From NCBI GenBank assembly GCA_014859445.1, contig JACUUC010000006.1:1-64000 (forward strand): a stretch of DNA of 64,000 nt. Reading direction: 5' to 3'. The notes beneath the pieces are model-generated. The model was not told the DNA's origin. It searched no databases and saw nothing but the letters and a program-made list of their open reading frames with translations. Of the stretch, positions 1 through 8,624 are shown piece by piece (within the stretch, counting starts at the first letter, position 1; every line of letters begins with the position of its first letter). Both the position numbers and the translations under genes were made by a program. This DNA comes from Bacterioplanes sp. (GTDB lineage Bacteria > Pseudomonadota > Gammaproteobacteria > Pseudomonadales > Oceanobacteraceae).

Positions 1-494
1 CTAGCATTTAATAGTGGACTTGCGCCTAAGAAGCCACCTTCTGATACTGTATCTACAGTGCCATCCAATTCAACAATAGCATTAAAAACTTGCCCGTTTT
101 TAGAGATTTTTACAGGAATACTAATTGTTTGAGTCGTTAAATACTTAGAGCCAGTACTTCTATAAAACTTACCATTCACATAAGAAACATTAATTGTACA
201 ATTCCCGACAGAAATACATGTACTCTTTGCTTCTTGACCACGAACAGTAAGTATATCAGTTTCTCCAGGGATGATTTGAGTAGGAGGCATAACTGTTACT
301 GCACCAACAATTGCTTCAACAAGCTTGTCATAAATATCATCAACAGATGTTGTTGCACTACCAACATTGTATTCATAAGTAAGTGTTACTGGCTGAAATC
401 CAGTATCCATCGGCTGAACTGGTTGGCAACCTACAATAAGAGCTGAAGTTGCCACCGAAGCCAAAACAGCTAAATTACGTACTTTTTTCCACAT
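1..494 (-). CDS. Putative lipoprotein, partial (C-terminus beyond the left edge)
   Basis: The reverse strand from an ATG at 494 stays open for 164 codons and leaves the window without a stop. The first residues (MWKKVRNLAVLASV) form a signal peptide ending in a lipobox, LIVGC, at about residue 23, so the product should be a lipid-anchored envelope protein. An AAGGA ribosome-binding site lies 8 bases before the ATG. The visible mature part is rich in Thr, Val and Ser and has a Cys pair around STCISVGNC, suggesting a beta-rich exported domain. I do not recognise a family. G+C is roughly 35%, well below the window's ~50%, which suggests recent acquisition. The function is unknown. Confidence 0.75.
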   Translation of the reverse strand, partial: MWKKVRNLAVLASVATSALIVGCQPVQPMDTGFQPVTLTYEYNVGSATTSVDDIYDKLVEAIVGAVTVMPPTQIIPGETDILTVRGQEAKSTCISVGNCTINVSYVNGKFYRSTGSKYLTTQTISIPVKISKNGQVFNAIVELDGTVDTVSEGGFLGASPLLNA

Positions 495-616
495 AAGGGA
501 ATTCCTTTATAAAGATAATGATCCAGTGCATAAATGCTTCGATATAATAAATCCAAGGACAAAGTGACACAACATTTACATTGTATAAATAAGTGACAAA
601 CAGAAAATAAATCGCT
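495..616. other. AT-rich intergenic stretch upstream of the lipoprotein gene
   Basis: These 122 bases separate the serine hydrolase stop from the lipoprotein start and are clearly AT-rich. They should hold the lipoprotein promoter and perhaps the end of the hydrolase transcript. I see no hairpin with a T-tract and no promoter good enough to place. Confidence 0.4.
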
Positions 617-1984
617 TTAAAACCAGCTCATGATCTCCGCCATGTTGGCATCGGTCGGGTACTTGCTGGGTGACCAGCCCAAACGAACCATCACCAATTC
701 CTGATCGGGCAATACCATTAAGCGCTGTTCACGATTGCCTTGTGCCGCAAACGCATTGCTCGGTAAGCTTGGCCAGCGAGCATGGCTGTGACCGTGGTTT
801 AACCACCACTGATAGCCAAAATCGGGGCGATTACTCGAACTGTTGGGCTGCAACGATTGCTCGACCCACTCTTTACTGACAAAGCGCACGCCATTCAGCT
901 CGCCTTGATTCAGCATCAATTGACCAAACTTGGCCCAATCACGGGCGCTGGCATACAGATATGAGCTAGCCATCAGCAAACCCGCATTGTCGGTTTCGTA
1001 CAACGCATGCGTCATACCCAGCGGCTGGAAGAAGGTTTCGGCAATGACCGACACAGCGGTATAGCTGGGTTCGGCCAGTCGCTGTTGTACTAAATGGGCC
1101 AATAGGTTGGAGGCACCCGAAGAGTATTCATACACACGGCCTGGCGTATGGCGCAACGGTAACGACAACATGAAATCGGCGGCACTGGGCTCTTGAAAAA
1201 ACATGCGTGGAGCGACTTTACCCGGATCGTAAATTTCGTCATACGCCAAGCCATCGGTCATGTGCAATAAATGCTGCAATTGAATAGAACGGCGTTCGTC
1301 TTGCCATTGCGGGAATAAATGGTCTTCGTCCACCTGCATGCGCCCTTGCAGCACTTGCTGGCCCACCAACAAGCCATTCACACTTTTGGTCATCGACCAG
1401 CCCAAAAAAAGACTGTTTTCATCGTAACCTGGGGCATAGGCCTCGGCCACAACGCGTCCCTGATGCACCACCAATAGCGCGCGCGTATCCTGACCTTGCT
1501 CGTTATCGCGTTGTAACATGGCAACTAAACGCGACTGCAACAGCGGATCGAGTTCGTCCACATGATGCCCTTGTGGCCAAGGTGCGGAGGCTTGATGACC
1601 ATTTCGCCAAACCACCCGCTCTCGTACATCCTCATCGTACTGTAGGGCGCAACCGGTATTGGGTAAAAAATCGGCCTGACGACGAAATGGGCCCATGGCC
1701 GCCGTAACCTGTTGCTGCTGATCGTCGTACTCATAGCGCAGTAACCCCAATAAGGGTGAATAAACGCGAATATCACTGGCGGCTTGTTGTTCGTCGTGTG
1801 CCATCACATAGCGCATGGAACACGCCAATTTTGCACCAATACCCGTGGCAACACTGGGGGCGTTATACAAATAACGCGGTGAATAACCTAACGCCGCGTA
1901 GGCCACCAGTAACAGCACGCCAAGGGCCAGCAACAGCACGACAATGGAACGTGCCGTTGTCAAAAAAATGCGCTTTAACACCAT
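617..1984 (-). CDS. Membrane-anchored serine hydrolase, beta-lactamase class C/esterase family
   Basis: This 455-residue protein belongs to the serine beta-lactamase-like hydrolases (class C beta-lactamase, esterase, 6-aminohexanoate-dimer hydrolase group). A single N-terminal membrane segment (about residues 13-33) anchors it, leaving the catalytic domain in the periplasm. The Ser-x-x-Lys motif is SMTK at residues 197-200 and the Tyr motif is YSS near 287. The third motif near the C-terminus reads AQGNREQ rather than KTG, as in esterase-like members. The substrate cannot be deduced. It is transcribed alone, downstream of and codirectional with btuF. A true antibiotic-inactivating beta-lactamase is unlikely given the altered third motif and membrane anchor. 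Confidence 0.85.
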   Translation of the reverse strand: MVLKRIFLTTARSIVVLLLALGVLLLVAYAALGYSPRYLYNAPSVATGIGAKLACSMRYVMAHDEQQAASDIRVYSPLLGLLRYEYDDQQQQVTAAMGPFRRQADFLPNTGCALQYDEDVRERVVWRNGHQASAPWPQGHHVDELDPLLQSRLVAMLQRDNEQGQDTRALLVVHQGRVVAEAYAPGYDENSLFLGWSMTKSVNGLLVGQQVLQGRMQVDEDHLFPQWQDERRSIQLQHLLHMTDGLAYDEIYDPGKVAPRMFFQEPSAADFMLSLPLRHTPGRVYEYSSGASNLLAHLVQQRLAEPSYTAVSVIAETFFQPLGMTHALYETDNAGLLMASSYLYASARDWAKFGQLMLNQGELNGVRFVSKEWVEQSLQPNSSSNRPDFGYQWWLNHGHSHARWPSLPSNAFAAQGNREQRLMVLPDQELVMVRLGWSPSKYPTDANMAEIMSWF

Positions 1985-2072
1985 GTTATTCGTCCTTATT
2001 CCATCATCTGATTATGCAAAAATGTGTGGTTATTTCAGCCTATGACACCCACATGACGAGGCCATGACAACC

Positions 2073-2984
2073 TTACAACGCAAGGCGCTTGCGTGTTTGT
2101 TGCAGCGCGCTGCAGAGCTGTTCCGTACCGAGTAAAAACCGAGGGGTGGGTCGGTGAAATAGATCGGGATGAATATGGTACAAACTCTCGCTGCGTACCG
2201 CTTTTAGCTGCCCGTAGCGACGCCAGTCATCCAACCAGTCAGGACGACTTTCACCCATACCCGAGGCCACAATCACATCGGGATTCGCCAGCAGCACCGA
2301 TTCTAGGCTAATTTGCGGTGATTGCATGGGCAAATCGGCATACACATTGATGCCACCGCACAAGGAAATAGCCTGAGAAATAAACGTATTGCCGTTTTGA
2401 GTCATCAACGGTTGATGCCAGACCTGATAAAACACCGTTAACGGCGTCTGTTGCTGATAGCGCTCACGTAAAAGTTGTACTCGTTCGCGCAGGTCATTGG
2501 CCACTTGGCTTGCCGTTTCCCGATGCCCCGTTAGTTCACCGAGGCGCTCGATGTTGCGCGCGATGTCGTCGTAGGTTTGCGGACCAGACACAAATAAGCG
2601 ATAACCCAAACGTTTTAATTGCTCCAACTCTCGACGTTGGTTGCCTTCAGGCCACACCAAAATCAATTGCGGCTTGAGGGCGATGACGTGTTCAATGTGA
2701 ATGCCGCTGTACCCCCCCACACGCGGCACCGCCAAAGCGGCTTCGGGGTAGTCTGAGTATTCCACCGCACCAACCAGCGCGTCACCACCACCCGCGGCAA
2801 ACAGTAACTCACTGCCATGCGGTATAAGGCTGACAACGCGAGTTAACGGCTGCTCAAATTCAAACCATTCACCGGCATCGTCTTGTACGCGAATCGTTTC
2901 GGCTAAGCTCAGTTGCACCACACCGATCAGCAACACACTGATTTTCGCTAAGCACTGCAGTGTCCAATAAAGACGTCGCATCAT
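2073..2984 (-). CDS. btuF: Vitamin B12-binding periplasmic protein BtuF
   Basis: This 303-residue periplasmic binding protein follows the BtuF pattern. It has a signal peptide ending near SLA at residue 28, then RVVSLIPHGSELLFAAG, a VGAVEYSDYP stretch, and the C-lobe GGINVYADLP. BtuF captures cobalamin or cobinamide in the periplasm and delivers it to the BtuCD ABC transporter. btuC and btuD are not in this window. The start codon overlaps the cobD stop by four bases (ATGA), so it is translationally coupled as the third gene of cbiB-cobD-btuF. A second in-frame Met directly follows the first. Coupling to cobD and cbiB suggests a role in corrinoid salvage. Confidence 0.88.
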   Translation of the reverse strand: MMRRLYWTLQCLAKISVLLIGVVQLSLAETIRVQDDAGEWFEFEQPLTRVVSLIPHGSELLFAAGGGDALVGAVEYSDYPEAALAVPRVGGYSGIHIEHVIALKPQLILVWPEGNQRRELEQLKRLGYRLFVSGPQTYDDIARNIERLGELTGHRETASQVANDLRERVQLLRERYQQQTPLTVFYQVWHQPLMTQNGNTFISQAISLCGGINVYADLPMQSPQISLESVLLANPDVIVASGMGESRPDWLDDWRRYGQLKAVRSESLYHIHPDLFHRPTPRFLLGTEQLCSALQQTRKRLAL

Positions 2985-4024
2985 AATCCTTGAATCTCAT
3001 TCAATGTCTGTTGTAACCGCTGCCATGCCAATTCATGCGATGGCAGCCCCAAACGTAAGCGCTGTTGCTGTGGAAATACTCGTGTCCAAATGCGTTGTTG
3101 TGCGAATGCCTGATGCCAACGAAGCACCTCGGCACTGTCCAGCGTGACAAACAAAGGATGTATGGTCAGCACGGGCCAGCTCGAAAATACCGTTTGCGCG
3201 CGCTGTTGTTGCACCAGTAACCGTTGGCGTTGTGAACACTGCCAAGCACGGTCATCTAACACACATTCGACCAACCATTGACTGGCACCGGTAAGCGGCC
3301 AAGGACCGAGTAATATATCCAACGCTTGTTGTAGGTGCGGCGCTGCGAACACCACACCCAAGCGCGCGCCCGCTAAGCCAAAAAATTTACCCAGCGAGCG
3401 TAACACGATGACGTTATCAGCAGCCTCGTCCGTGGCATGCTGCAACCAACTGTGTTCAGGAGTGCAGTCCATAAACGCTTCATCCAGCAACAGCCAGCCG
3501 CCGCGTGCCTGCAACCCTTGTTGCCAATATCGCAATTGCTCCATGGGGTAACGATGACCGCTGGGGTTATCGGGATTCACCAGCAGCAAGACATCCGGCC
3601 AATGCGCCAATGGCTGTTGCAAGACTTGGTAGAGCTCAGGGAGTGACCATTCAATCACCGTATGCCCTGCTTGCTGCCAATGGTAGGCGTGCTCACCGTA
3701 ACTGCCCGCTAGCAGCCATACCGTGCAAGGTTGTAAGGTGCGCGGCAGGGCCATAATCACGGCCTGACTACCGGCACACAACCTACCGTCGTATGGATAA
3801 GTCGAACCATAATAGCGACGACACACCGTCGGCCATGAGCGACTCGCTTGCGGTAAGTGATGCCAAACCGTGTCCGGTATTGGCGGAATGGGCCACGCAT
3901 CGGCATTGATGGCTGAGGACAAATCCAACCACTCGCTCGGTTCACCGCCATAACGATCCATCGCCTGTTGCAGATTGCCGCCATGCGCCGGTGGCGACAG
4001 CGTGCTCATTCGTAACTGAGGCAT
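2981..4024 (-). CDS. cobD: Threonine-phosphate decarboxylase (CobD; CobC in Pseudomonas naming)
   Basis: This PLP-dependent aminotransferase-fold enzyme makes (R)-1-amino-2-propanol phosphate, the linker of the cobalamin nucleotide loop, from L-threonine phosphate. Family signs are HGGNLQQAMDRYG near the N-terminus, NPDNPSG, the WLLLDEAF segment, and the lysine motif SLGKFFGLAGARLG that would hold PLP. I place the start at the ATG at 4024, because a GGGAG site lies 8 bases upstream and it falls 4 bases after the cbiB stop. A GTG at 4039 would overlap cbiB by 11 bases. The usual D-x-S-x-x-x-N-P segment reads SSAINADAWP, a mild divergence. Neighbouring cbiB uses the product. Confidence 0.88.
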   Translation of the reverse strand: MPQLRMSTLSPPAHGGNLQQAMDRYGGEPSEWLDLSSAINADAWPIPPIPDTVWHHLPQASRSWPTVCRRYYGSTYPYDGRLCAGSQAVIMALPRTLQPCTVWLLAGSYGEHAYHWQQAGHTVIEWSLPELYQVLQQPLAHWPDVLLLVNPDNPSGHRYPMEQLRYWQQGLQARGGWLLLDEAFMDCTPEHSWLQHATDEAADNVIVLRSLGKFFGLAGARLGVVFAAPHLQQALDILLGPWPLTGASQWLVECVLDDRAWQCSQRQRLLVQQQRAQTVFSSWPVLTIHPLFVTLDSAEVLRWHQAFAQQRIWTRVFPQQQRLRLGLPSHELAWQRLQQTLNEIQGL

Positions 4025-4028
4025 GCCG

Positions 4029-5075
4029 TTAACTCCCACCTAACCGGACGTAGGCGAGGCTGATCACAGCGAACAGCACCCACGCTGCCAGCCCCCATAA
4101 CAACGCAGCCCGAATGAGTTGAATAGCAGATGCTAGGGTTTGAGGCGTCGCCGCGTCGCCACACCCCATCGTGGGCTTCGCCTGCCACTGGCCGTGATAA
4201 TACGCTCCGTCACTCAGACGCACGTGCAACACACACGCTCCCACACACATCACGACGCCGCCATTTGGGCTGACACATTGTGGCGCTTGCTCACGCCACC
4301 CCTGCCAACCACGCGAAACGGCCTGAGTACCGTATCGAACCCAAGCCGCCAACAGAAACAGCAACGCCAAGATGCGCGCCGGTAACCAATTCATCACATC
4401 GTCGGCACGCGCGGCCGCCCAGCCCCAATAACGCCATTGCGGCGTTTTGTAGCCCCACATGGCATCCAAGGTATTGACCCAACGATGCAATAACGCCCCC
4501 ACTGGGCCCGCCAACACAAACCAAAACACGCTGGCAAACACCGCATCAGCGCTGTTTTCGAGTAAGGTTTCGGTATTGGCTTGGGCAATTTGCTGGGCAT
4601 CTAAGCGGTCGGTATCGCGACTGACAATCCAACTCAAACGCTGGCGCGCTAAGGGTAAATCCTGTTGCAGCAGGGCTGAATTCACAGCCAGCACATGGGC
4701 TTTCAAACTGTGCCAGCCTAAGCAACTGTATAAAACAACGATCCCTGCCAACCAACTTAGCCATGGCGACAACGACTCAAGCGCTAGCAGCAAAGCGATG
4801 ACAATGGATACAGGTGCCAGCGCCACCAGCAAAGCCAATACACCCGCCACACGCCCCAACCAGGGTCGCGCTTGGCTCGAAGCCGGACATAATAGGCGTT
4901 GCCAGCGTGTTGCCCAATGGGCGAACCCCACCAAGGGATGATATCGTTTCGGTTCGCCCAACCACGCGTCGAGTCCCATCGCCAGCACCACAGCAACGAT
5001 ACCGCCAACGCCGAACAACGGCGCATTCAGTAGCGCTCCGGCGTGATCGAAAAAAAATTCCACAGACAAAGACAA
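4029..5075 (-). CDS. cbiB: Adenosylcobinamide-phosphate synthase CbiB
   Basis: This integral membrane enzyme attaches aminopropanol phosphate to adenosylcobyric acid (CbiB; CobD in Pseudomonas naming). It has several hydrophobic segments, the family N-terminus LDAWLGEPKRYHPLVGFAHW, the conserved SRDTDRLD and ENSADAVFASVFWFVLAG blocks, and a late PNGGVVM stretch. Its length of 348 residues is slightly above the usual ~320. The start is uncertain: the longest frame begins with TTG at 5075 and I see no clear ribosome-binding site there. A GTG four codons later is an alternative. It is the first gene of cbiB-cobD-btuF and diverges from cobQ with only 57 bases between them. Confidence 0.88.
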   Translation of the reverse strand: MSLSVEFFFDHAGALLNAPLFGVGGIVAVVLAMGLDAWLGEPKRYHPLVGFAHWATRWQRLLCPASSQARPWLGRVAGVLALLVALAPVSIVIALLLALESLSPWLSWLAGIVVLYSCLGWHSLKAHVLAVNSALLQQDLPLARQRLSWIVSRDTDRLDAQQIAQANTETLLENSADAVFASVFWFVLAGPVGALLHRWVNTLDAMWGYKTPQWRYWGWAAARADDVMNWLPARILALLFLLAAWVRYGTQAVSRGWQGWREQAPQCVSPNGGVVMCVGACVLHVRLSDGAYYHGQWQAKPTMGCGDAATPQTLASAIQLIRAALLWGLAAWVLFAVISLAYVRLGGS

Positions 5076-5132
5076 TGGTAGTACTCTGGGCGGCTAAAAC
5101 GCGCAGTGTACCAGATGCCTTTCGATAAGTGA

Positions 5133-6683
5133 GTGACTCCCTTGCCCTCTCTCGACCACACCTCATCCCAGACCTTGACTCTCATGGTGCAAGGCACCAC
5201 GTCCGATGCGGGCAAAAGTACGCTTGTCAGTGCATTGGGTCGGCTATTGCGCCAGCAAGGCATCACTTGTGTGCCCTTTAAGCCGCAAAATATGGCGCTC
5301 AACAGTGCCGTCACCACGGACGGTGGTGAAATTGGCCGCGCGCAAGCGTTGCAAGCCCAAGCCTGCGGACTGGCACCCCATACCGATATGAATCCGGTAC
5401 TGCTGAAACCCAGCAGTGACATGGGAGCGCAAGTCATTATTCATGGCAAAGCCGTAGGCCACTTATCGGCACTGGATTATCACCACTACAAGCAAACGGC
5501 AATGAACGCGGTATTGGATTCGTATCAACGACTTAGCCAGCAATACCCGTGGGTTCTGGTCGAAGGCGCTGGTAGCCCAGCGGAAGTCAACTTACGCGCC
5601 AACGACATTGCCAATATGGGGTTTGCCGAAGCGGTGGATTGTCCGGTGATTTTGATTGCCGACATTGATCGCGGCGGTGTTTTTGCGCACCTCATTGGCA
5701 CACTGGCGTGTTTAAGCCAAGGTGAACAAGATCGTATTTTAGGATTTGTGATCAATCGTTTTCGCGGCGACATCGCGTTACTGCAAGACGGCTTGGATTG
5801 GTTAGAAGCGAAAACCGGCAAGCCTGTTTTCGGTGTTCTGCCCTATTTACACGGCTTGTATTTGGATGCCGAAGACGCTATTGCCAATGAGCAAGTCAGC
5901 CAGCATGGCGGTCAGCGCCTGCGCGTAGTCGTGCCGGTGTATCCGCGCATCAGCAATCACACCGATTTCGATAGTTTGCGCTTGCATCCGCAAGTCGACC
6001 TGATATTCGTTGGCCCTGAGCAAACGCCACCACCGGCGGATTGGGTGATACTGCCCGGTTCGAAAAACACCCGTGCCGATTTACACTGGCTCAACACCAG
6101 TCGCGGACAATGGTCGACCTATTTACAGCGTCATTTGCGTTATGGCGGTAAGATCTTAGGCATTTGTGGCGGTATGCAAATGCTGGGAGAAACGATTCAC
6201 GACCCTCTGGGGCTAGAAGGCGATGCGGGCAGCATGACCGGTTTGAATCTATTACCCTTGAGTACTACCCTTGCAGCCGAGAAAACCCTTCGTCAACAGC
6301 AGGGCAAATTGTCGTTACCCAATCAAGAAGCTTGCCACATCGATGGCTATGAAATTCATCATGGACAGACGGTTATTGGCGATAATCTAACCGCCGTTAT
6401 GCACGATTCGCAGCAACAACCGCAGGGTTGGCTCAGCCCCGATCACGCCATCATGGCCAGTTATTGGCATGGTTTACTGGATCATCCCGAAGCACTACAG
6501 GCATTGTTATGCTGGGCCGGTTTACAGCAGGTACAGGCACTCGACAGCAACGCGCTGCGTGAACAGCAACTGGATCGTTTGGCCGATACCACCCAACAAC
6601 ACCTTGATTGGCCAAGGTTGGCGCAAGCCGTCACAGCCTTTTATCGTGAACGCCTTGCTGGCTCCGACCCGAGGCAGGGCTAA
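5133..6683 (+). CDS. cobQ: Cobyric acid synthase CobQ
   Basis: This enzyme amidates four carboxylates of adenosylcobyrinic acid a,c-diamide using glutamine and ATP. The N-terminal P-loop domain has [19 protein letters not shown], then PQNMALNS and [11 protein letters not shown]. The C-terminal amidotransferase domain has the nucleophile Cys in [12 protein letters not shown] and the closing His in [11 protein letters not shown]. The GTG at 5133 gives 17 residues before the family's usual MVQGTTS start; the ATG at 5184 is the shorter alternative, and neither has a strong ribosome-binding site. It diverges from cbiB over 57 bases that contain no recognisable cobalamin riboswitch. Confidence 0.92.
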   Translation: MTPLPSLDHTSSQTLTLMVQGTTSDAGKSTLVSALGRLLRQQGITCVPFKPQNMALNSAVTTDGGEIGRAQALQAQACGLAPHTDMNPVLLKPSSDMGAQVIIHGKAVGHLSALDYHHYKQTAMNAVLDSYQRLSQQYPWVLVEGAGSPAEVNLRANDIANMGFAEAVDCPVILIADIDRGGVFAHLIGTLACLSQGEQDRILGFVINRFRGDIALLQDGLDWLEAKTGKPVFGVLPYLHGLYLDAEDAIANEQVSQHGGQRLRVVVPVYPRISNHTDFDSLRLHPQVDLIFVGPEQTPPPADWVILPGSKNTRADLHWLNTSRGQWSTYLQRHLRYGGKILGICGGMQMLGETIHDPLGLEGDAGSMTGLNLLPLSTTLAAEKTLRQQQGKLSLPNQEACHIDGYEIHHGQTVIGDNLTAVMHDSQQQPQGWLSPDHAIMASYWHGLLDHPEALQALLCWAGLQQVQALDSNALREQQLDRLADTTQQHLDWPRLAQAVTAFYRERLAGSDPRQG

Positions 6684-6781
6684 ATTCTGCACTCGCTGTC
6701 ATTCGTCCAGAGCGCATTACAATATGATACGGAAGTCGCTTTGCAATATACGGCCAAAGGGATTACCCTCGCCGCCCTTTG

Positions 6782-7204
6782 ATGGATAGTGACAAGGTAA
6801 TCAAAATGGTCGATGCCGATTTGGTATTTCAAAGCTATGGCCGCAGCTGCAACAAGGCCGCTTTTTATGAAGATTTTTACAGCGAATTCATGAATCAATC
6901 GGATGACATTCGCGCTCTATTCCAAGACACGAACATGGACGCCCAGCGCGGATTGTTGCGTGGCGGTATCATGTGGCTGGTGATGCACGCGCGTGGTATG
7001 TCGGATAGCAAAATCCGTGCACTGGGAGAAAGCCACAGTCGCAAAAAGATGAACATTCACCCAAGCCATTATGGTTTGTGGGTGAACGCCCTCATGACCA
7101 CGTTGGCTCGACACGACCCCGAATTTTCACCCCAACTGGAACGCACATGGCGCGCCACCATTGGCCCCAGCATTGAGCTAATTCAAAGCTTGTACGAACA
7201 CTGA
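6782..7204 (+). CDS. Single-domain bacterial globin
   Basis: This 140-residue protein has a globin fold pattern: FYEDFYSEFM in the A/B helices, IRALFQ with the likely CD1 Phe, a GGIMWLVMHA E-helix, GESHSRKKMNIHPSHY holding the proximal His (most likely the His of GESH), and a WRATIGPSIELI H-helix. It should bind haem b and oxygen or NO. No reductase domain is fused, unlike flavohaemoglobins. I chose the ATG at 6782 over the adjoining TTG at 6779. It lies between cobQ and the convergent cobS, 9 bases from the cobS stop, so the cobalamin neighbours may be incidental. The ~98 bases upstream show no clear promoter. Confidence 0.82.
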   Translation: MDSDKVIKMVDADLVFQSYGRSCNKAAFYEDFYSEFMNQSDDIRALFQDTNMDAQRGLLRGGIMWLVMHARGMSDSKIRALGESHSRKKMNIHPSHYGLWVNALMTTLARHDPEFSPQLERTWRATIGPSIELIQSLYEH

Positions 7205-7213
7205 TTGCTCAAT

Positions 7214-7984
7214 TCAGCCCAACGCCAAGGCCAGCAATACACTGACTTCAATCAGTTCGATGCTGGCCCCTAAGGTATCCCCCGTACACCCACCCAAGCG
7301 CTGTATCATCACCTGTCGTAACGCCAGTGACACCACGATCACCACCAACAGCATCATCAACGTGTAGGTCTGCAACAGCACCACACTCAATAACACCATT
7401 GGCACCAACATCCACAACAAACGACCATACTGCGCACCCGTGATCAGTGGGCTGGCTAAACCTTGTTGGCGCACGTAGGTCATGCTCGCCAATAACCAAG
7501 GAATCGCGCCGCGCGCCAACATAGGGACAGCCACTAACGACGTACACAACCACCAAGCTGATCCCGGAAATGCGGTCAATAAACTGCCCAGCGCGGCAAA
7601 TTTCAGCAACAACACCAAGACAATAGCGATAACCCCCATCGGCCCCGACTGAGGGTCTTTCATAATGGCCAAACTGCGCTGGCGATCGCCCATGCCGCCC
7701 ACCCAGGCATCGGCACTGTCGGCCAAACCGTCTAAATGCAAACCGCCACTCAACGCGGTATGAATCACCACCACCAACGCCGCCAGCAACCAAGGCGATA
7801 CCAATGGATTATGCCAGACCGCCAAGGCCACCAGCGCGGCACTGATCATGCCCATCAACAAGCCAATCAACGGATAAAACAACAACGAGCGTGCCGCCAC
7901 GGGCGTATCCACCCGCTGTAAATACGGTGTGGGTAGACGCGTTAAAAACGCCACGGCGTACCAAAACGCCCACCAATAGCTCAT
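7214..7984 (-). CDS. cobS: Adenosylcobinamide-GDP ribazoletransferase CobS (cobalamin synthase)
   Basis: This membrane enzyme joins adenosylcobinamide-GDP to alpha-ribazole (phosphate), the last condensation of cobalamin synthesis. The hallmark HLDGLADSADAW follows LSGG at about residues 80-95, then KDPQSGPMG. Several hydrophobic helices fill the remainder of its 256 residues, the usual length. Its start overlaps the cobC stop by four bases. It is last in the run cobU-cobT-cobC-cobS, and together these four genes make and attach the lower ligand. Confidence 0.93.
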   Translation of the reverse strand: MSYWWAFWYAVAFLTRLPTPYLQRVDTPVAARSLLFYPLIGLLMGMISAALVALAVWHNPLVSPWLLAALVVVIHTALSGGLHLDGLADSADAWVGGMGDRQRSLAIMKDPQSGPMGVIAIVLVLLLKFAALGSLLTAFPGSAWWLCTSLVAVPMLARGAIPWLLASMTYVRQQGLASPLITGAQYGRLLWMLVPMVLLSVVLLQTYTLMMLLVVIVVSLALRQVMIQRLGGCTGDTLGASIELIEVSVLLALALG

Positions 7985-8622
7985 AGTGATAACTCCCGAT
8001 CACTCAATTCGCTGCCATCCAGTAGCGCCAAACTGAGCCAGTCCGACGGTGTCGCGTCGTCCTCACTGTGATCCACACGTAAACGCACAAATGCGGCATA
8101 GGGTAAATCAAAGCGATTCATCGCCACAGCTGGCATGGCCAATAACTGTTGCAGCAACACACGTAACACACCGCCGTGACACACCACCAGCACACGCTCA
8201 CCACGATGCTGTAACAACAAATCTTGCCACGCGTTTAAAATGCGCTGTTGAAAGTCGGGTACCGATTCGCCATTGGGCGCACAAAACGACAAGGGGTCTT
8301 GCCATAAACGCTGGGCGTGTTCGCCATGTTCCGCATAAATGTCACTGACGAGACGGTTTTCCCAATCGCCAAAATCCATTTCTTGCCATTCTGGGCGCAA
8401 CGTACAAGGCAGCGCCAAACGCTCGGCCAAGGCTTCGGCACTGGCGCGACAACGCTGCAATGGTGAGCTGTATATGGCTTGCCATGGCGACTGATGACGA
8501 GCAATTCGATGCTCAAATTGCGCTTGACCGCGTGCGGTGAGTACGACATCGGTACGGCCACGAAACACGTTACCGCCTTCGGGCTCGCCATGGCGAATCA
8601 AATCAATCCAGGTGGTTGGCAT
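7981..8622 (-). CDS. cobC: Alpha-ribazole phosphatase-type histidine phosphatase CobC
   Basis: This 213-residue protein belongs to the histidine phosphatase superfamily. The phosphohistidine motif LIRHGEPEGG is at residues 8-17, with further elements YSSPLQRCRASAEAL, EMDFGDWENR and VVCHGGVLRVLL. In this position it should remove the phosphate from alpha-ribazole 5'-phosphate or from adenosylcobalamin phosphate. It starts 2 bases after cobT stops and overlaps cobS by 4, so it is translated within the cobU-T-C-S unit. Sequence alone would only say phosphoglycerate-mutase-like; the context gives the name. Confidence 0.87.
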   Translation of the reverse strand: MPTTWIDLIRHGEPEGGNVFRGRTDVVLTARGQAQFEHRIARHQSPWQAIYSSPLQRCRASAEALAERLALPCTLRPEWQEMDFGDWENRLVSDIYAEHGEHAQRLWQDPLSFCAPNGESVPDFQQRILNAWQDLLLQHRGERVLVVCHGGVLRVLLQQLLAMPAVAMNRFDLPYAAFVRLRVDHSEDDATPSDWLSLALLDGSELSDRELSL

Positions 8623-8624
8623 GC

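Noticed and set aside
234-446. 70-codon plus-strand frame near the left edge
   Set aside because: It lies antisense to a reading frame with a ribosome-binding site, signal peptide and lipobox, and its own product is Asn/Cys-rich without sense.
4181-4205. GCCACTG, resembling part of a B12 box
   Set aside because: It is inside cbiB coding sequence, on the wrong side of any start codon, and the conserved GGGAAGG part is missing.
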